Assembly: GCA_004352715.1 (NCBI GenBank)
Contig: SCFE01000037.1
Coordinates: forward strand, 578,840-642,839
Direction of reading: 5' to 3'
Origin: Hofstenia miamia
Taxonomy: Eukaryota > Xenacoelomorpha > Acoela
Length of the DNA stretch: 64,000 nucleotides
Position numbers and translations under genes: made by a program. The notes under the pieces are model-generated. The model did not search any database and had not been told where the DNA came from. It was given only the letters and a program-made list of their open reading frames with translations. Of the stretch, positions 1-9,936 are shown piece by piece; the first letter of the stretch is position 1, and each line of letters begins with the position of its first letter.

Positions 1-499
1 TAACCTTGAAAATTAAAAACAGATTAAAAATGCAACCGAAAGAGATAAATTCATCCCCCATCCAACTACTTATGACCTAGTCAATGTCATCATGTTTGGT
101 TTAGAGATCACTTTCTGCATCCAAGCGCCTCAAAACGTAACTTCAGTCAACAATACTTTAGAAACGTCAAAATCACGGTGTAATACTCAATATATACGAA
201 TAAGGTGTGTGATCAATGAGTCTGAAGCACTGGGTTGACGAGCCTATAACAAAGAATTTGATCAGAAGAAACCGATACCATAGAATTTTTCAAAACTAAT
301 TTAACTTCAAAATTGTAAAACAGTTGCGTTTAGATGGATTGGAAGTAATTAAAAAATTGTGTGTGAGTGCTGCATGGCTGTGGCGAGTATCTAAATCTTA
401 GATTCGAGTGTCGTATCCAGTAGCAAGACTTCAATACATTGACTATCGAGTATTTTTTTTAGTTCAAATAAATTAAAAAAAACAAAACTCAAAAATCTT
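1..499. other. gene-free AT-rich sequence, probably RALGAPA intron
   Basis: No convincing coding sequence, RNA gene or repeat is visible on either strand. If the RALGAPA gene continues leftward, as its missing C-terminal half implies, this is intron sequence downstream of the exon at 2195-2337. The left end of the mariner element begins at about 500. Confidence 0.4.
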
Positions 500-676
500 A
501 TAATAGGATTGTTAAAAAAGTATTGTTTTTTTTGAAATGCTTTTGTAGACTTTTTTCAAAAATGTAATTAATAAATGTTATTTCTCTGATATGATATATT
601 TAAACAATCATTGTTCTTGTTTTTAGCTTGCTTATTATTTCTCATGGAATTCTCAAATGACGAACTGTGAAAAATT

Positions 677-1702
677 ATGTATTTTTGTTATTTGGATGGA
701 TTGAATGGTGCTCAGACGGCCAACAAAATGGAGCGTCTCATGGGTGAAGGCATAGTTAATAAACGAACATGTCAACGTTGGTTCAAGAGGTTCAAAGAAG
801 GCATATTTGATGTAACGGATGCCGATAAACCTGGTCGCCCCTCTCTCGATGTTAGAGATCAGGTCGAAACTATGCTACAAGGCAACAAGTATCTTACCTC
901 TCGTGAAGTTGCTGTAGAAATAGATGTTAGTCATGTTACCGTTTGTAATATACTACACGAACTTGGCAAAAAATATTATTGCAACAAGTGGCTTCCTCAC
1001 AAATTAAGCGAAGAGAACAAAGGTAATCGGGAAAGGGCCTGCTTTGAATTGTTAAAAATGTACAACAGAAATAATTTTTTGGAACGCCTAATAACCGTTG
1101 ACGAAACGTGGATATACTGGGATAATGGCTCCCGTATATCTTATCATAATAAAAGCTGGTTTGCTGCTGGTGATGTGCCTACAACATCAGTTAGTCGTAA
1201 ATTATCAGCAAGGAAACACATGTTAACTGTGTTTTGGGATGCACGTGGCGTAATTTGTATGGATGTTCTGCCGGTTGGTCAAAGTATGACATCTGACTTC
1301 TATTGCACTCAACTTGAAAAGCTTCGTAATGCTGTTATATCACAGAGAAGAAGAACTGATTTCTCACAATTGTACTTCCTACAGGATAACGCTCAGCTGC
1401 ACACAGCATGGCAAACAATGGAAAAAGTGTCTGAAATAGGGCTTAAACTTTTACCTCATCCACCATACTCTCCCAATCTATCTCCATCGGATTTTTATTT
1501 CTTTTCACCATTGAAAAACGCTATTAGAGGTAAATGTTACTCCAATCAGCACGAGATTATGACTGATATTGAAGCTTGGCTTGCAACAAAAGATCGATCT
1601 TTTTTTAGACGTGGAATATACAAATTACCTGGACGTTGGCAACGTTGTATTGATAACAGTGGTGATTATTTTGTAGACTCTGATGATAATATTGCTGACT
1701 AA
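677..1702 (+). pseudogene. mariner transposase with one premature stop near the N-terminus
   Basis: This is a cut-and-paste DDD transposase that would bind its terminal repeats and insert at TA. Residues 1-110 hold paired helix-turn-helix DNA-binding segments. A WLPHKL motif at about 105-110 matches the mariner WVPHEL linker. The catalytic residues are present: D142 in TVDETW, D237 in FLQDNAQLH and D272 in YSPNLSPSD, with exactly 34 residues between the last two (D34D). An upstream in-frame ATG at 644 begins MEFSNDEL, the usual kind of mariner N-terminus, but TGA at 668-670 stops it at codon 9. The natural protein was therefore about 352 residues and the open frame from 677 lacks its first 11. 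The catalytic core is intact, so this is a young copy or one under recent selection. I call it a pseudogene because of the stop; initiation at 677 could still give a nearly full protein. Confidence 0.85.
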
Positions 1703-1785
1703 TCATTTCAATTAATACATTTATCCTCCAATTTCAGTATAAAATAAAACTGTTTTTGGATATAAACTTTTTACCGATAATATAG

Positions 1786-1844
1786 GATTGTTAAAAAAGT
1801 ATAAAAAAATGTATAAAAAAAACGACATTACTTTTTTAACAATC
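1786..1844. repeat. head-to-head copies of the mariner terminal motif
   Basis: GATTGTTAAAAAAGTA occurs forward at 1786-1801 and inverted at 1829-1844, about 27 bases apart, making a potential hairpin at the right end of the mariner. The left end has a single forward copy at 507-522. Confidence 0.7.
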
Positions 1845-1851
1845 AAAGCTA

Positions 1852-2194
1852 TATAATTACTTCTAGGGATAACTATTTTGTATATACCCTGCGTAGAAAC
1901 ATAACTTTGCAGAATGTTTCTGATTAAATTTATTTCCTGCACAAAAGAACGTGATTGGACATTGAGCAACGTTGCTAATGGCGTTGCAAAAGATTGAATA
2001 AAAACATATCTAATCGCAAAAGAGCATGATTGTTCACTGAGTGCAATGGCGATACACGATACTCAATGCGAAACGTATATGTTGTTCAAACAACTATAAT
2101 AGAAAATTTGCTACTTCGAGTATTGAATTTTAACAAGCACTCACACAGCCTTACTGTGATACAAAAATAAGCAAACTTCATCAGTAGTGATTAC
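1852..2194. other. intron sequence with an imperfect local duplication
   Basis: No gene is visible. Two stretches of about 40 bases, near 1938 and 2016, resemble each other (CAAAAGA, then GTGATTG or CATGATTG, then CACTGAG or CATTGAG, then GCAATGGCG-like). They suggest an old tandem duplication with a period of about 80 bases. The acceptor side of the RALGAPA exon lies to the right on the minus strand. Confidence 0.35.
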
Positions 2195-2337
2195 CGTTTC
2201 ATCGGTGGAAAAGTCAAAGACAATAGAATAAGCCACTTCGATAAGATCCTGAAGCAAAAGAAGATGTCCAGAGATAGCAATGGAGAAATACGCTGAACAC
2301 CATCTGATAATCTCATGTTTCATAGCGATTTCATCGC
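2195..2337 (-). CDS. RALGAPA1: Ral GTPase-activating protein subunit alpha, exon (most C-terminal seen)
   Basis: This exon encodes residues beginning GDEIAMKHEIIRWCSAYF and continuing through LLLLQDLIEVAYS. It matches the part of RalGAP alpha just after the LHYTLTG segment of the previous exon. The RalGAP alpha/beta complex is a cytoplasmic GAP for the small GTPases RalA and RalB; this central helical region is scaffold, not catalytic. The acceptor is TTTTTAG before GCGATG and the donor is taken as ACG followed by GTAATC. The exon is 143 nt and needs one base from the previous exon, which supplies it (phase 1). The donor is less certain because the frame stays open for about 20 more codons. 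Invertebrates usually have one gene corresponding to vertebrate RALGAPA1 and RALGAPA2. Confidence 0.75.
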
Positions 2338-2738
2338 CTAAAAACAATATGGTTAAGTAATTCACATTTAAATTGAAGCATTATTCATGTAATGAATGCA
2401 TTTGAAAGAATAGAATTCCTCATAGTGGCATTTCAAACATTCAATATACTGTTAGGAAGGTTAAATAGAAAATACACACTTGAATAAAACCACATTTGTA
2501 TTAAAGTGCTAACTGATCTCAGTGGACAGAGTTGGAAATTTAGCTCGATTTTGAAGGCTGGGCGGGCTATATTGAATCATCCTCAGACATATTCAAGCGC
2601 ATTTGAAGAAAAAATCATAAACAATGCCAAAATTTATTTAAAATTGCAGCATCTGCCTACATTATAGGTATTAAGTATTATGCGTTTTGTTGTATTGCTT
2701 AATTTTTAAAGAAGACAAACAGAATAGAGGCTGGCACG

Positions 2739-3124
2739 CAGAGTTGGAATCGGTTCAGGAGAACCAACAGTTCGGGTACAAAATCCTAAAAAAATCAGGT
2801 ACAGTTTCGGGCAAGCCCACATTTTGTGGGAAAACGCCAGCTACTTCAAATTGCCCTAAGAAGGCCGTAATTCAATAATTATTTATTTATTTATTTATTG
2901 ATGGGATTGAATATTGTAAGCAGTGCATTAAAAGTCTAAAAGGAGAACAAGGCATTATCATTCGTTTGAAATTTTGAAGGTCACTCTGCCGTCCAGAATT
3001 TCGGTGGCGGATTCGGGTAAGATGCTGTGCATTTTGGGAAATTTCGGGTACATTCAGTTTCGGGTACGTGTTTAAAAAATCGGTTCGGTTTTGGTTCCAA
3101 ATTCTGTACCCGATTCCAACTATA
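2739..3124. mobile_element. non-autonomous hAT-like element (MITE)
   Basis: The left end reads CAGAGTTGGAATCGG and the right end reads CCGATTCCAACTATA, giving inverted ends that share AGTTGGAATCGG. The flanks are CTGGCACG (2731-2738) and CTGGCATG (3125-3132), an 8-bp target duplication with one mismatch, as hAT elements make. The interior is built from scattered TTCGGGTAC-like motifs and a short ATTT tandem run near 2875-2899. No transposase is encoded; the small open frame from 2687 is chance. Confidence 0.75.
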
Positions 3125-3169
3125 CTGGCATGGACTAAGTGAGGATCTGTTATGGTTTGTGAACGAAGT

Positions 3170-4935
3170 ATTGAGAACGTCTCATTTTATGGAGTAGAGC
3201 TCCTCTAAGCGCAAAGGACAGCTATATAGGAAATGAAAATAAAATAGACACAGTCTACCAATATGAGGATGTTGAGGCAGCAATTGATAGCAAGCGGGCA
3301 GCTAAGCTACTGTTTTTGAGTTGAAAATATACTAGAAGTAAAAAAATTTGCCACTATTACTGGACAACCTTCATGAAACTGATGATGCTAGAGATTGGAA
3401 TGACATTAAAGATACATTCAGAAGATTGTCAGAATGAAGAATGTTGGTTTGCCTGACAATAAAGCATACCAAATCAGTTGCGTTGCTTAACACTTTGTGC
3501 AGGTGCTTAAGATGCCTGCAAAGAAGGTAGATACGAATGCGTTCATCGATAAGCTGGATCTGTCAGCAGCTAACGACTTGGTTTTGAACTGCTAACCCAA
3601 TTTCGAGGAGGTTTAAATGACAAAAGTTTCGCTAAACCCACACAAAGATGAAGGCCAGAGCGGCTTAGTGGACAAGCTTTCAAATAAGGGGGTGCTCTTA
3701 TCAATTGTCTAACAGGACTTTGCCCACATATTTAGTACGAAAAGAAGTTCAAGGTCTTAATGTAATGCAGAGGTAATATTCCTACAAAAGAAGGCCCGGC
3801 AAGTCTGATGTTCAGGCCATATATGTGCTATGGGAAGCCAAAATCGTCTTGCGTGTTTCATATACGTAAAAAAATTCTTTGATTAGATTCCAAAGCTAGT
3901 AATAGGCCAGTGTCTAGCAGCAAACGACGTACCAAAACGGATAATCAGGATCGTTGTGTCCTTACCCAAGACACCGTTAGCACACATCAGAGGAGAATAT
4001 CCCAACGCACGTCGCAAACTTAAAAGAAGATAGACAAGATTATGTCATCACCCGTGCTTATTTAACATCCTTTTCCATTATCTGATCTGTGAGGGACTCC
4101 GCGGAACCTCAAAGGAATTGTTTTAACTCATTTTTGGACTAGGAAGTGGAACTTAAGCGTATTGAGTATGCTGATGATCTCTGTCTATTTAGTAGGTCAG
4201 AGGAACAAATACAGAGCTGTCTACTTACAGGTCTAGCGTAAGTAGGTATTAATATCTCTGTTCCAAAGACCAAGTGCATGTGGTTATTAAGGGCATCGGA
4301 AAGAAATTCAGAAAGAGTTCTTGTTTCTGGAAAGAACATTAAATTCGTATCAGAGTTTAAATACTTAAGCTTGATAATCAGCATTGCTGAAACAGCCGTC
4401 TCTGAAGCAAGATATCGGTGAAATAGCACGATCCTACGTCATCAGCGAGTAGCACATAAGAATGGATTTTCTACATTTTCCTACAAAGCCACACTGATCT
4501 ATGCTTGTAAAACGTCTTCAAAAATGCCTAGAAAAGAAAACCGAAGATGCTTAATGCCTCCATAAACACCTGTAAAAGGGTTTTCTGTGGAGCCTCTCTG
4601 TGGGATAAACTAACCAAGGAATGATTTCATGCACCTATGCTTTTCCCATTTATGCCTTTCCAGCAAGTGCGAACTATAGTAGCACGGAAGCGTTTGCTTT
4701 TTGTAAGCTGGATGATACTGCACAAAGAAACTATTGACCATTATATTGAGTTAGCAATAACAAAAGCATCAATAGTTCCCGAAGGCAAAGGCCACATAGT
4801 AAGTGTGCGTAAGTGTCAGTGCTGGTTAATTGACGTTTCTTTTGGGAATGATTAGATATTTTCATATGTTGGCCACATCATGCTCGCAGGCGAGAAATGG
4901 GCGTGAGTACTTCAAATTTAACAGAAGACATTAAC
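3170..4935 (+). pseudogene. decayed LINE reverse transcriptase, plus strand
   Basis: Reading forward with frameshifts and stops, 4145-4420 gives ELKRIEYADDLCLFSR, the YADD catalytic box of a non-LTR reverse transcriptase. It is followed by GINISVPKTKCM and VSEFKYLSLIIS, the usual downstream thumb-region motifs. Near 4860, SYVGHIMLAGEKWA resembles the WAGHV-type C-terminal segment of RTE-like and related LINEs. Upstream sequence from about 3170 has weak similarity only. There are many stops, so it is an old dead copy in an intron of RALGAPA, opposite in orientation to the gene. The LINE clade cannot be fixed by eye. Confidence 0.7.
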
Positions 4936-5932
4936 AATAACGCAAAAATGATCTGCAAGAGAATTTCTTGAGGCTTACACATGCAAGTACGAGACATGTA
5001 AGATGCACGGAGTGTGCGCGTATATTTTCAGAACAGAAAGCCCTCAATCGTTATGTCAGGGATGACAATATGCAGATCACCAATAGTAAAGTGGGAGCTA
5101 ATAGTTAGACACGTGTATAGCTGAGGGTCTGCAACAAGTCGTACAAGCGTACAGTGATCGAACATTGCCGGGCAACACAGGAAGCCCTCAGGCTTCTGCC
5201 ACCAATTACGGCGTTGGTGGAACGTAGGCTGTGTTCCTCGCCATATGATTTAGTGACGGTTATCATATCCAAGGGTCTCAGGAGCAGGCCTTGTTGCTAC
5301 AATCTAGCTTAGCAATATTAGTAGCCACGGTGGGAGCCCTACAATAGAAGCAAAAGTTAACTAAAAACAAAATTCAATTTACTAGCAAATAGTAACAAGT
5401 CAAATTCCACCCAGCCCAAATTCAAAGTCTAACAATGATTTGAAACATACGATGTTTAAAATATGTTGTGTAATAAAAAACTTTTTTATATAGTTTTTGC
5501 TTCTCATAGCCTATTTTTTGTAAAAATTTCATAACAAAAGAAATTAGACGTAGAACCCTAAGTTGAGTGGAGTAATCCTTTCAGCATGGGCGTAGTTTCA
5601 AATTTTATATTTTTCGGATTACTACTATATGCCAGATAATTCAAAAATGGCTTATGCCACTAACAACGTTATAAGAAGTATTTAAACAATAGAGCCCAAC
5701 ATTGGAATTTATGTAATCGTTTCGATTGTAAAATAAACTAAAGAACACCACATGCACTCAACAGACAGAAAGCATTAGAAATCGTATTGAAAATGCACGA
5801 TCGTTACTAAGTGAAGTATTCTTTTGTCTCCGTTATCCTGAATGTATTAAATTTTTGCAAAATAGGAAAATAGGTAGCCTTAATGATACATTTCGGTTTC
5901 ATCTGAACTTTACTGTATATGTTCAAAAATAC
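4936..5932. other. RALGAPA intron, no recognised feature
   Basis: AT-rich sequence with no credible open frame on either strand. It follows the LINE remnant and runs to the donor of the exon ending at 5933. Confidence 0.5.
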
Positions 5933-6178
5933 CTGTTAGAGTGTAATGAAGTGCAAGGTAAAAATTTGCCATAACCTCATCACCATGACAAAGATTTGGA
6001 GTGGAAAGAAAAGTCCTACACAGAAGTGAATGTGAATAGATTCTACCTTCAATGTAGGATCCAGGAGCAAATTTACAGGCGTTAAAAATCCAAGGAAGGA
6101 AAATCGTTATAGGAGGGATCAATAATTCATCCTCAAAGTGCATTTCCTCGCGATCGAAGTCTAAATTCACAACATAAT
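5933..6178 (-). CDS. RALGAPA1: Ral GTPase-activating protein subunit alpha, exon
   Basis: This exon encodes DYVVNLDFDREEMHF, then LIPPITIFLPWIFNACKF, then GRIYSHSLLCRTF and FYLALHYTLTG. It corresponds to the RalGAP alpha stretch whose vertebrate version contains LIPPLRILTPW and a following tyrosine/cysteine-rich helix. The minus-strand acceptor is TTTCAACAG and the donor is G followed by GTATTT. The 246-nt exon takes one base from the exon before it and leaves one base for the next, matching both neighbours. It is continuous with WEALYPIFQSV encoded by the preceding exon. The role is as for the other exons: structural core of the Ral-specific GAP. Confidence 0.88.
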
Positions 6179-6702
6179 CTGTTGAAACACTATTTTTTCA
6201 ATATATTTTATAATAATGCAAGGAAAGAATAAAAACGCTGACGCTCTAAAAAATAATCGAACATCAAACCTCATTAGCACTAAAATAAAGCATGAAATAT
6301 GAAAATGTAAGTAATCACCGCTGCCGAAAGTGTAATCAAACATTTACAACATGGAGATCACCAAAAAGATAGAATAATCAGAAATAATAACGACTGCAGC
6401 AACTCGACTCAGATTGATGCAATGCATTGTTCTGATTGAATTGTGTGCAAAACAACGCACATGCCGAAGAATGACTATCAAATCATGAAAAAAACTAGAG
6501 ACCTCTACAAGATGCTATCTTTTTTTGTTCATACAATATGAAGCATCTCTATAATAATTTATATTACGGATCGGAATTGATTTACAAAGTGAAATTACAC
6601 AAACACTGTGTCATAAAAGTTAACCTCAACTAACAAAACAAAACAGATTGTTATACTGCAATAATAATATTTGAATACAATATAAAAATATTACAAACAT
6701 AC

Positions 6703-6856
6703 CAACACTTTGAAAAATTGGATACAATGCTTCCCAAATTTTGATGATGTAACTGAATGCGTATGCGTGAACATGCTCGTCACGAATGTTGTTAACATCG
6801 CCAAGACAACCAAGCATCCTGCGCCATAGAATTGCGGCATTTTCCCGATGCCAACC
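6703..6856 (-). CDS. RALGAPA1: Ral GTPase-activating protein subunit alpha, exon
   Basis: This exon encodes GWHRENAAILWRRMLGCLGD, then VNNIRDEHVHAYAFSYIIKI and WEALYPIF. The WRRMLG-LGDVN-I signature followed by an H-A-F-Y helix is diagnostic of RalGAP alpha; the vertebrate protein has WRRMLGILGDVNSI at this point. The acceptor is ATTATTTAG-like AATTATTAG before GGTTGG and the donor is G followed by GTATGT. The 154-nt exon starts in phase 0 and ends in phase 1, agreeing with both neighbours. This is the strongest single piece of evidence for the gene's identity. Confidence 0.92.
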
Positions 6857-7344
6857 CTAATTATTAATTTACTTAAAGATGAGAAAGTTAACATTCTACA
6901 ATGCATTCTGCTTACAATTTTCATTTCAAATTCTTTAATCGAACAAATTGAATAATTTAAAGGTTAAAATATATCACAAAGTGATATTGCATTCTATTAC
7001 TAAGTACAAACGAGCTGTATGAGATTACAGATTATGTGCCACGATGACTGAAAGAAGGCTTCATACACAAATTTAAAGACAAAGCATGAATTTGCTTTAA
7101 AGCATTTCTTATTTCTTATTCCACTGATATCTTAGGCATGACTTTGTCTACTAAAATAAAAAGGCTATTAGTGTAATTGATGCAATCGTCTATCAACCTT
7201 AATTTGAAAAAAGCAAATAACAAACAAAGTGAAGTGCGATAACATTTCATAGAAAACTGTGCTCTTAAACATAATAGCAAAAAGCTTTCCTAAATGATCG
7301 CAACATTTAAAGTTTCTAATGATTTGCTAAAAAATGTATAATAC

Positions 7345-7412
7345 CAAAAGTTTTCCACCACAGAGAATACTTCGATTATGAGCGGGTACTTTTTCTATTG
7401 CTGTGGATTCAT
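7345..7412 (-). CDS. RALGAPA1: Ral GTPase-activating protein subunit alpha, small exon
   Basis: This 68-nt exon encodes (D)ESTAIEKVPAHNRSILCGGK plus LL. It joins in frame to GWHREN of the next exon, so the product reads CGGKLLGWHREN. The vertebrate protein has AGGTLTGWHADV at the same place. The acceptor is TTTTTAG and the donor is TTG followed by GTATTA. It takes one G from the upstream exon to complete the first Asp codon. It was found by looking for the piece missing between its neighbours. Confidence 0.85.
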
Positions 7413-7986
7413 CTAAAAATGAGAATAAAGTAAAAATGCGGACTCAGCCACTAACCAGAGTCGCAGCTACTTTCTGGAGTAGTAAGATTCAAACGTGATG
7501 TTTGCCCCTCTTGCAAATGCTCTAAATATTTATGTAATAATTGTATGAATCAAATGAAAGTGAAATCACATGCTAAAGTACATTTTCACCTATGTCAGTA
7601 TAAATAGTATATTACTGAGACGACCTTGCCGCGCCTTTTTCCACGTCATTTGAAAATCAACATTAAATGAGGGGGGGGGGCTTGACCAAAAAATATCTAC
7701 CGGTTTGAAATTTTGGATTACACATGCATTAAGAAGATAATGTTTATAGCACACATTTTCATATTGATCAATGGCATTTGGAATCATTGAGGTGCAAATT
7801 AACTAAGATTTAAAACATAATCTCTGGTTAAACATACTAGACTAGATACATTTATTTCATTTGAAGAACACTATCTGGATATTTTTAAAGTTGAAATACA
7901 TTACATACTCATCATTTAGAATACGATTCAAATTACATTAAAATAAAAGAAATTGTCTAAAGATAAAACTTTTTGAAACGACCTAC

Positions 7987-8157
7987 CATCGTTACAAGTT
8001 TGGTTGACTGACTGGTGAGCCTGTTCTCCACTCACTGGTGTTGCTGATTCCAAATAGAGCTGATCACAATCACTGGATGCAATTTGGTCGAAAGGAGAAG
8101 AAACGAACGATTCTTCCGTGAAACTTGAATCATTCATCTGGCCGTCGTTGCGAATGC
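7987..8157 (-). CDS. RALGAPA1: Ral GTPase-activating protein subunit alpha, low-complexity exon
   Basis: This exon encodes IRNDGQMNDSSFTEESFVSS and then SATPVSGEQAHQSVNQTCND. It is a Ser/Thr/acidic stretch like the long disordered linker between the N-terminal helical region and the central domain of RalGAP alpha. In vertebrates that linker carries phosphorylation sites, including Akt sites that inhibit the complex. The 171-nt exon is bounded by TTTTTAG and G followed by GTAGGT, and its phases fit both neighbours. Sequence similarity alone would not identify it; frame, order and composition do. Confidence 0.75.
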
Positions 8158-8691
8158 CTAAAAACGCTTTGAAATGTATACAAATATATCCATGGACAAA
8201 AAACTTAGGAAAATGTACTATGAAGTTATGATACTAGAACAGGATAGATTAAAAGTAGAGCAAACACATGCAACGAAACTGTAGAATATTAAAAAAATTC
8301 AAAAGAGAAAACCATAACTTCGCACAAAAAAACTATAAATATGTTGAGTGAATTTTGATTAAGAACTCATTAAATTTGCGACATTGACACTAAAAGACTG
8401 TGGAATAGATAGAAGAAATCAAAATCTTAATAAATCAAGAAAATGAAATAAAGAGAGAAGTGTATATCGAAGAAAGTATATTTTAACAAATTGATATGCA
8501 TTGAAATTAGAGGTTGATGGAAAAATTCAAAATCATATATACCATTCAATAAACAGATCAGGGATTCATTGAAGTACTAGAAAGTAGGTTCACTCATGAA
8601 TATTGAAAAAAAACTCGATGGTAGTATTCGAAAGAATTATATTCAACAAATGCTATACATAAAAATATTGAATATATTTATGAAAGTTTAC

Positions 8692-8799
8692 TAGAAGAAT
8701 AACTTTCTCCATCATCTTGGCTTGTTTCTGAGAAATGCAGGTTCCGAGTGAGGCTTTCAGCATCAAATGTTTTGCTATGAGTGCCTTCAAACGCGAAAT
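8692..8799 (-). CDS. RALGAPA1: Ral GTPase-activating protein subunit alpha, linker exon
   Basis: This 108-nt exon encodes DFAFEGTHSKTFDAESLTRN and then LHFSETSQDDGESYSS. It is Ser-rich and acidic, like the disordered linker of RalGAP alpha. The acceptor TTTTTTTAG is strong and the donor is A followed by GTAAAC. It begins with two bases and so needs one base upstream; the exon at 37885-38149, 29 kb away, ends with exactly one base. Identification rests on splice phase and position more than on similarity. A further exon hidden in the large intron or its gaps cannot be excluded. Confidence 0.65.
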
Positions 8800-9162
8800 C
8801 TAAAAAAAGTATTGCTGCTATTTTAAAAACAATTTATTATCAACTACAATCTATAAAACTACACACTACAGATTCTATTTGGGAAATATTGGAGCAAACA
8901 AAGGGACACTGAAATTATGTGAGAATTTTTGCACAGCTTTCCTTTTTTATGTAAATGAATATTTAGTAATAGAGACACAATAGCTTTTTGTCGCCGATTT
9001 CTCTTCAATTTTTTGCTCGCTAGTATTAATATAATTGTTTGCATTGGAATTATTTTATTAACTTTCAAATATAGAATCAATTATTACAAGGGTGATGGAT
9101 ATGTGCCTGTAAGTATTTTATTTTTAGCAATTGATTTTCAAATATTAAGAATATTATTGAAA
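8800..9162. other. start of the large RALGAPA intron, no feature seen
   Basis: AT-rich with no coding or repeat signal. The minus-strand open frame at 8859-9080 has no recognisable motif and is probably chance. Confidence 0.45.
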
Positions 9163-9167
9163 TTATG

Positions 9168-9500
9168 CAGGTACCAGGTGGCCAATTAAATTCCGTTTTT
9201 CATTTTGATCATTTGGAAAGATTAAATAAAAATTGAAATTGAAAAACAGAAATGGCCATTTTTCATTTTCGTTTTTCAAATTTCATTTTATCAATTTCCA
9301 TTTTTAAAATTTTTCAAAAGAAAAACAAAAATTGAAAAATGAAATATTTCAATTCCGTTTTTCATTTTTATTATTTTCTAAAGTCTTAAATAAAATATAA
9401 TTGAAAAATGAAAACGAAAAATGAAAAACGAAAATGAAAATTAAAACATTTCAATTCCGTTTTTGGTTTTTTGATTCTTATGTAATTGCCATCCCATTGA
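9168..9500. mobile_element. AT-rich foldback element, copy 1 of 3
   Basis: The interior is almost entirely GAAAAATGAAAAACGAAAAT-like purine runs and their complements, so much of it can fold on itself. The ends look like degenerate inverted repeats: AGGTGGCCAATTA on the left and TAATTGCCATCC on the right. The same unit occurs at 10297-10625 and, inverted, at 19205-19550. It is best described as a MITE-like foldback repeat of unknown family. Confidence 0.55.
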
Positions 9501-9742
9501 TCAGCATTTGAAAAGCAATTGAAAGAAATTGATGCCCCTATTGGGTAAGAAACCACTCTTTGTAGCTATTATTGAGAAAAGCTATAGTAGTTCAAAAACA
9601 ACAACATAATATTCGATTTATTCATTATAGAGCATTCACCTCTCTTGGTAGGTTCAGAATTTCTTTCTTTTAACTATTATGCAAACTGATACACATTAAT
9701 TGGAGCATACCAAGCGCCTATGGCTGGATATTTAATTAAATT

Positions 9743-9934
9743 AAAAGCCAAAGGGATTTATCGAGAGCATTCCATCTAGCTGAGCAGTCAATATTTTTAA
9801 AATCTAGTGACCAAGAGGTATACTTTGCCAAAGAAAGTTGTTGTTTTAGCTTACAGGATGTCCATGAATTGCTGTTGGTGCGTGATGGGCCGAGATGTGG
9901 GACCTCTCAAAATCACCAAACTGTAAATGAACCA
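9743..9934 (+). pseudogene. truncated copy of the RING-gene upstream exon
   Basis: Reading forward, the sequence encodes SQRDLSRAFHLAEQSIFLK and then HELLLVRDGPRCGTSQNHQT. This is the same protein segment as the minus-strand exon near 18780-18990. It ends abruptly at the single N at 9935, so the rest of the gene is absent on this side. It is part of copy A and is either a duplicated exon fragment or an assembly artefact. Confidence 0.7.
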
Positions 9935-9936
9935 NT

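Larger units (their letters stand above)
500..1851 (+). mobile_element. mariner-family DNA transposon, nearly complete
   Basis: The transposase gene lies between inverted repeats. The 16-base string GATTGTTAAAAAAGTA at 507-522 recurs inverted at 1829-1844. Both ends sit in TA-rich sequence, as expected for TA-targeting mariners, and about 1.35 kb is a normal mariner length. An extra direct copy of the same terminal string lies at 1786-1801, so the right end carries the terminal motif twice in opposite orientations. The exact outer boundaries and the TA duplication cannot be fixed by eye. The element sits in an intron of RALGAPA, opposite to the gene's orientation. Confidence 0.85.
6179..8691 (-). 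other. four short RALGAPA introns
   Basis: The introns are 6179-6702, 6857-7344, 7413-7986 and 8158-8691. Each has GT-AG borders on the minus strand. All are AT-rich and I see no nested gene or repeat in them, apart from a run of about nine G at 7671-7680. They are typical introns of about 0.5 kb, in contrast to the 29-kb intron upstream. Confidence 0.7.
9163..9934. repeat. segment duplicated inverted at 18780-19560 (copy A)
   Basis: From TATGCAGGTACC through CCAAACTGTAAATGAACCA, this 772-base segment is nearly identical to the reverse complement of about 18780-19556. It contains a foldback AT-rich element (9168-9500), a spacer, and part of the RING-gene exon. It stops at a single N at 9935, where copy B starts. 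Either it is an inverted segmental duplication or the scaffold was joined wrongly here. Confidence 0.8.
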
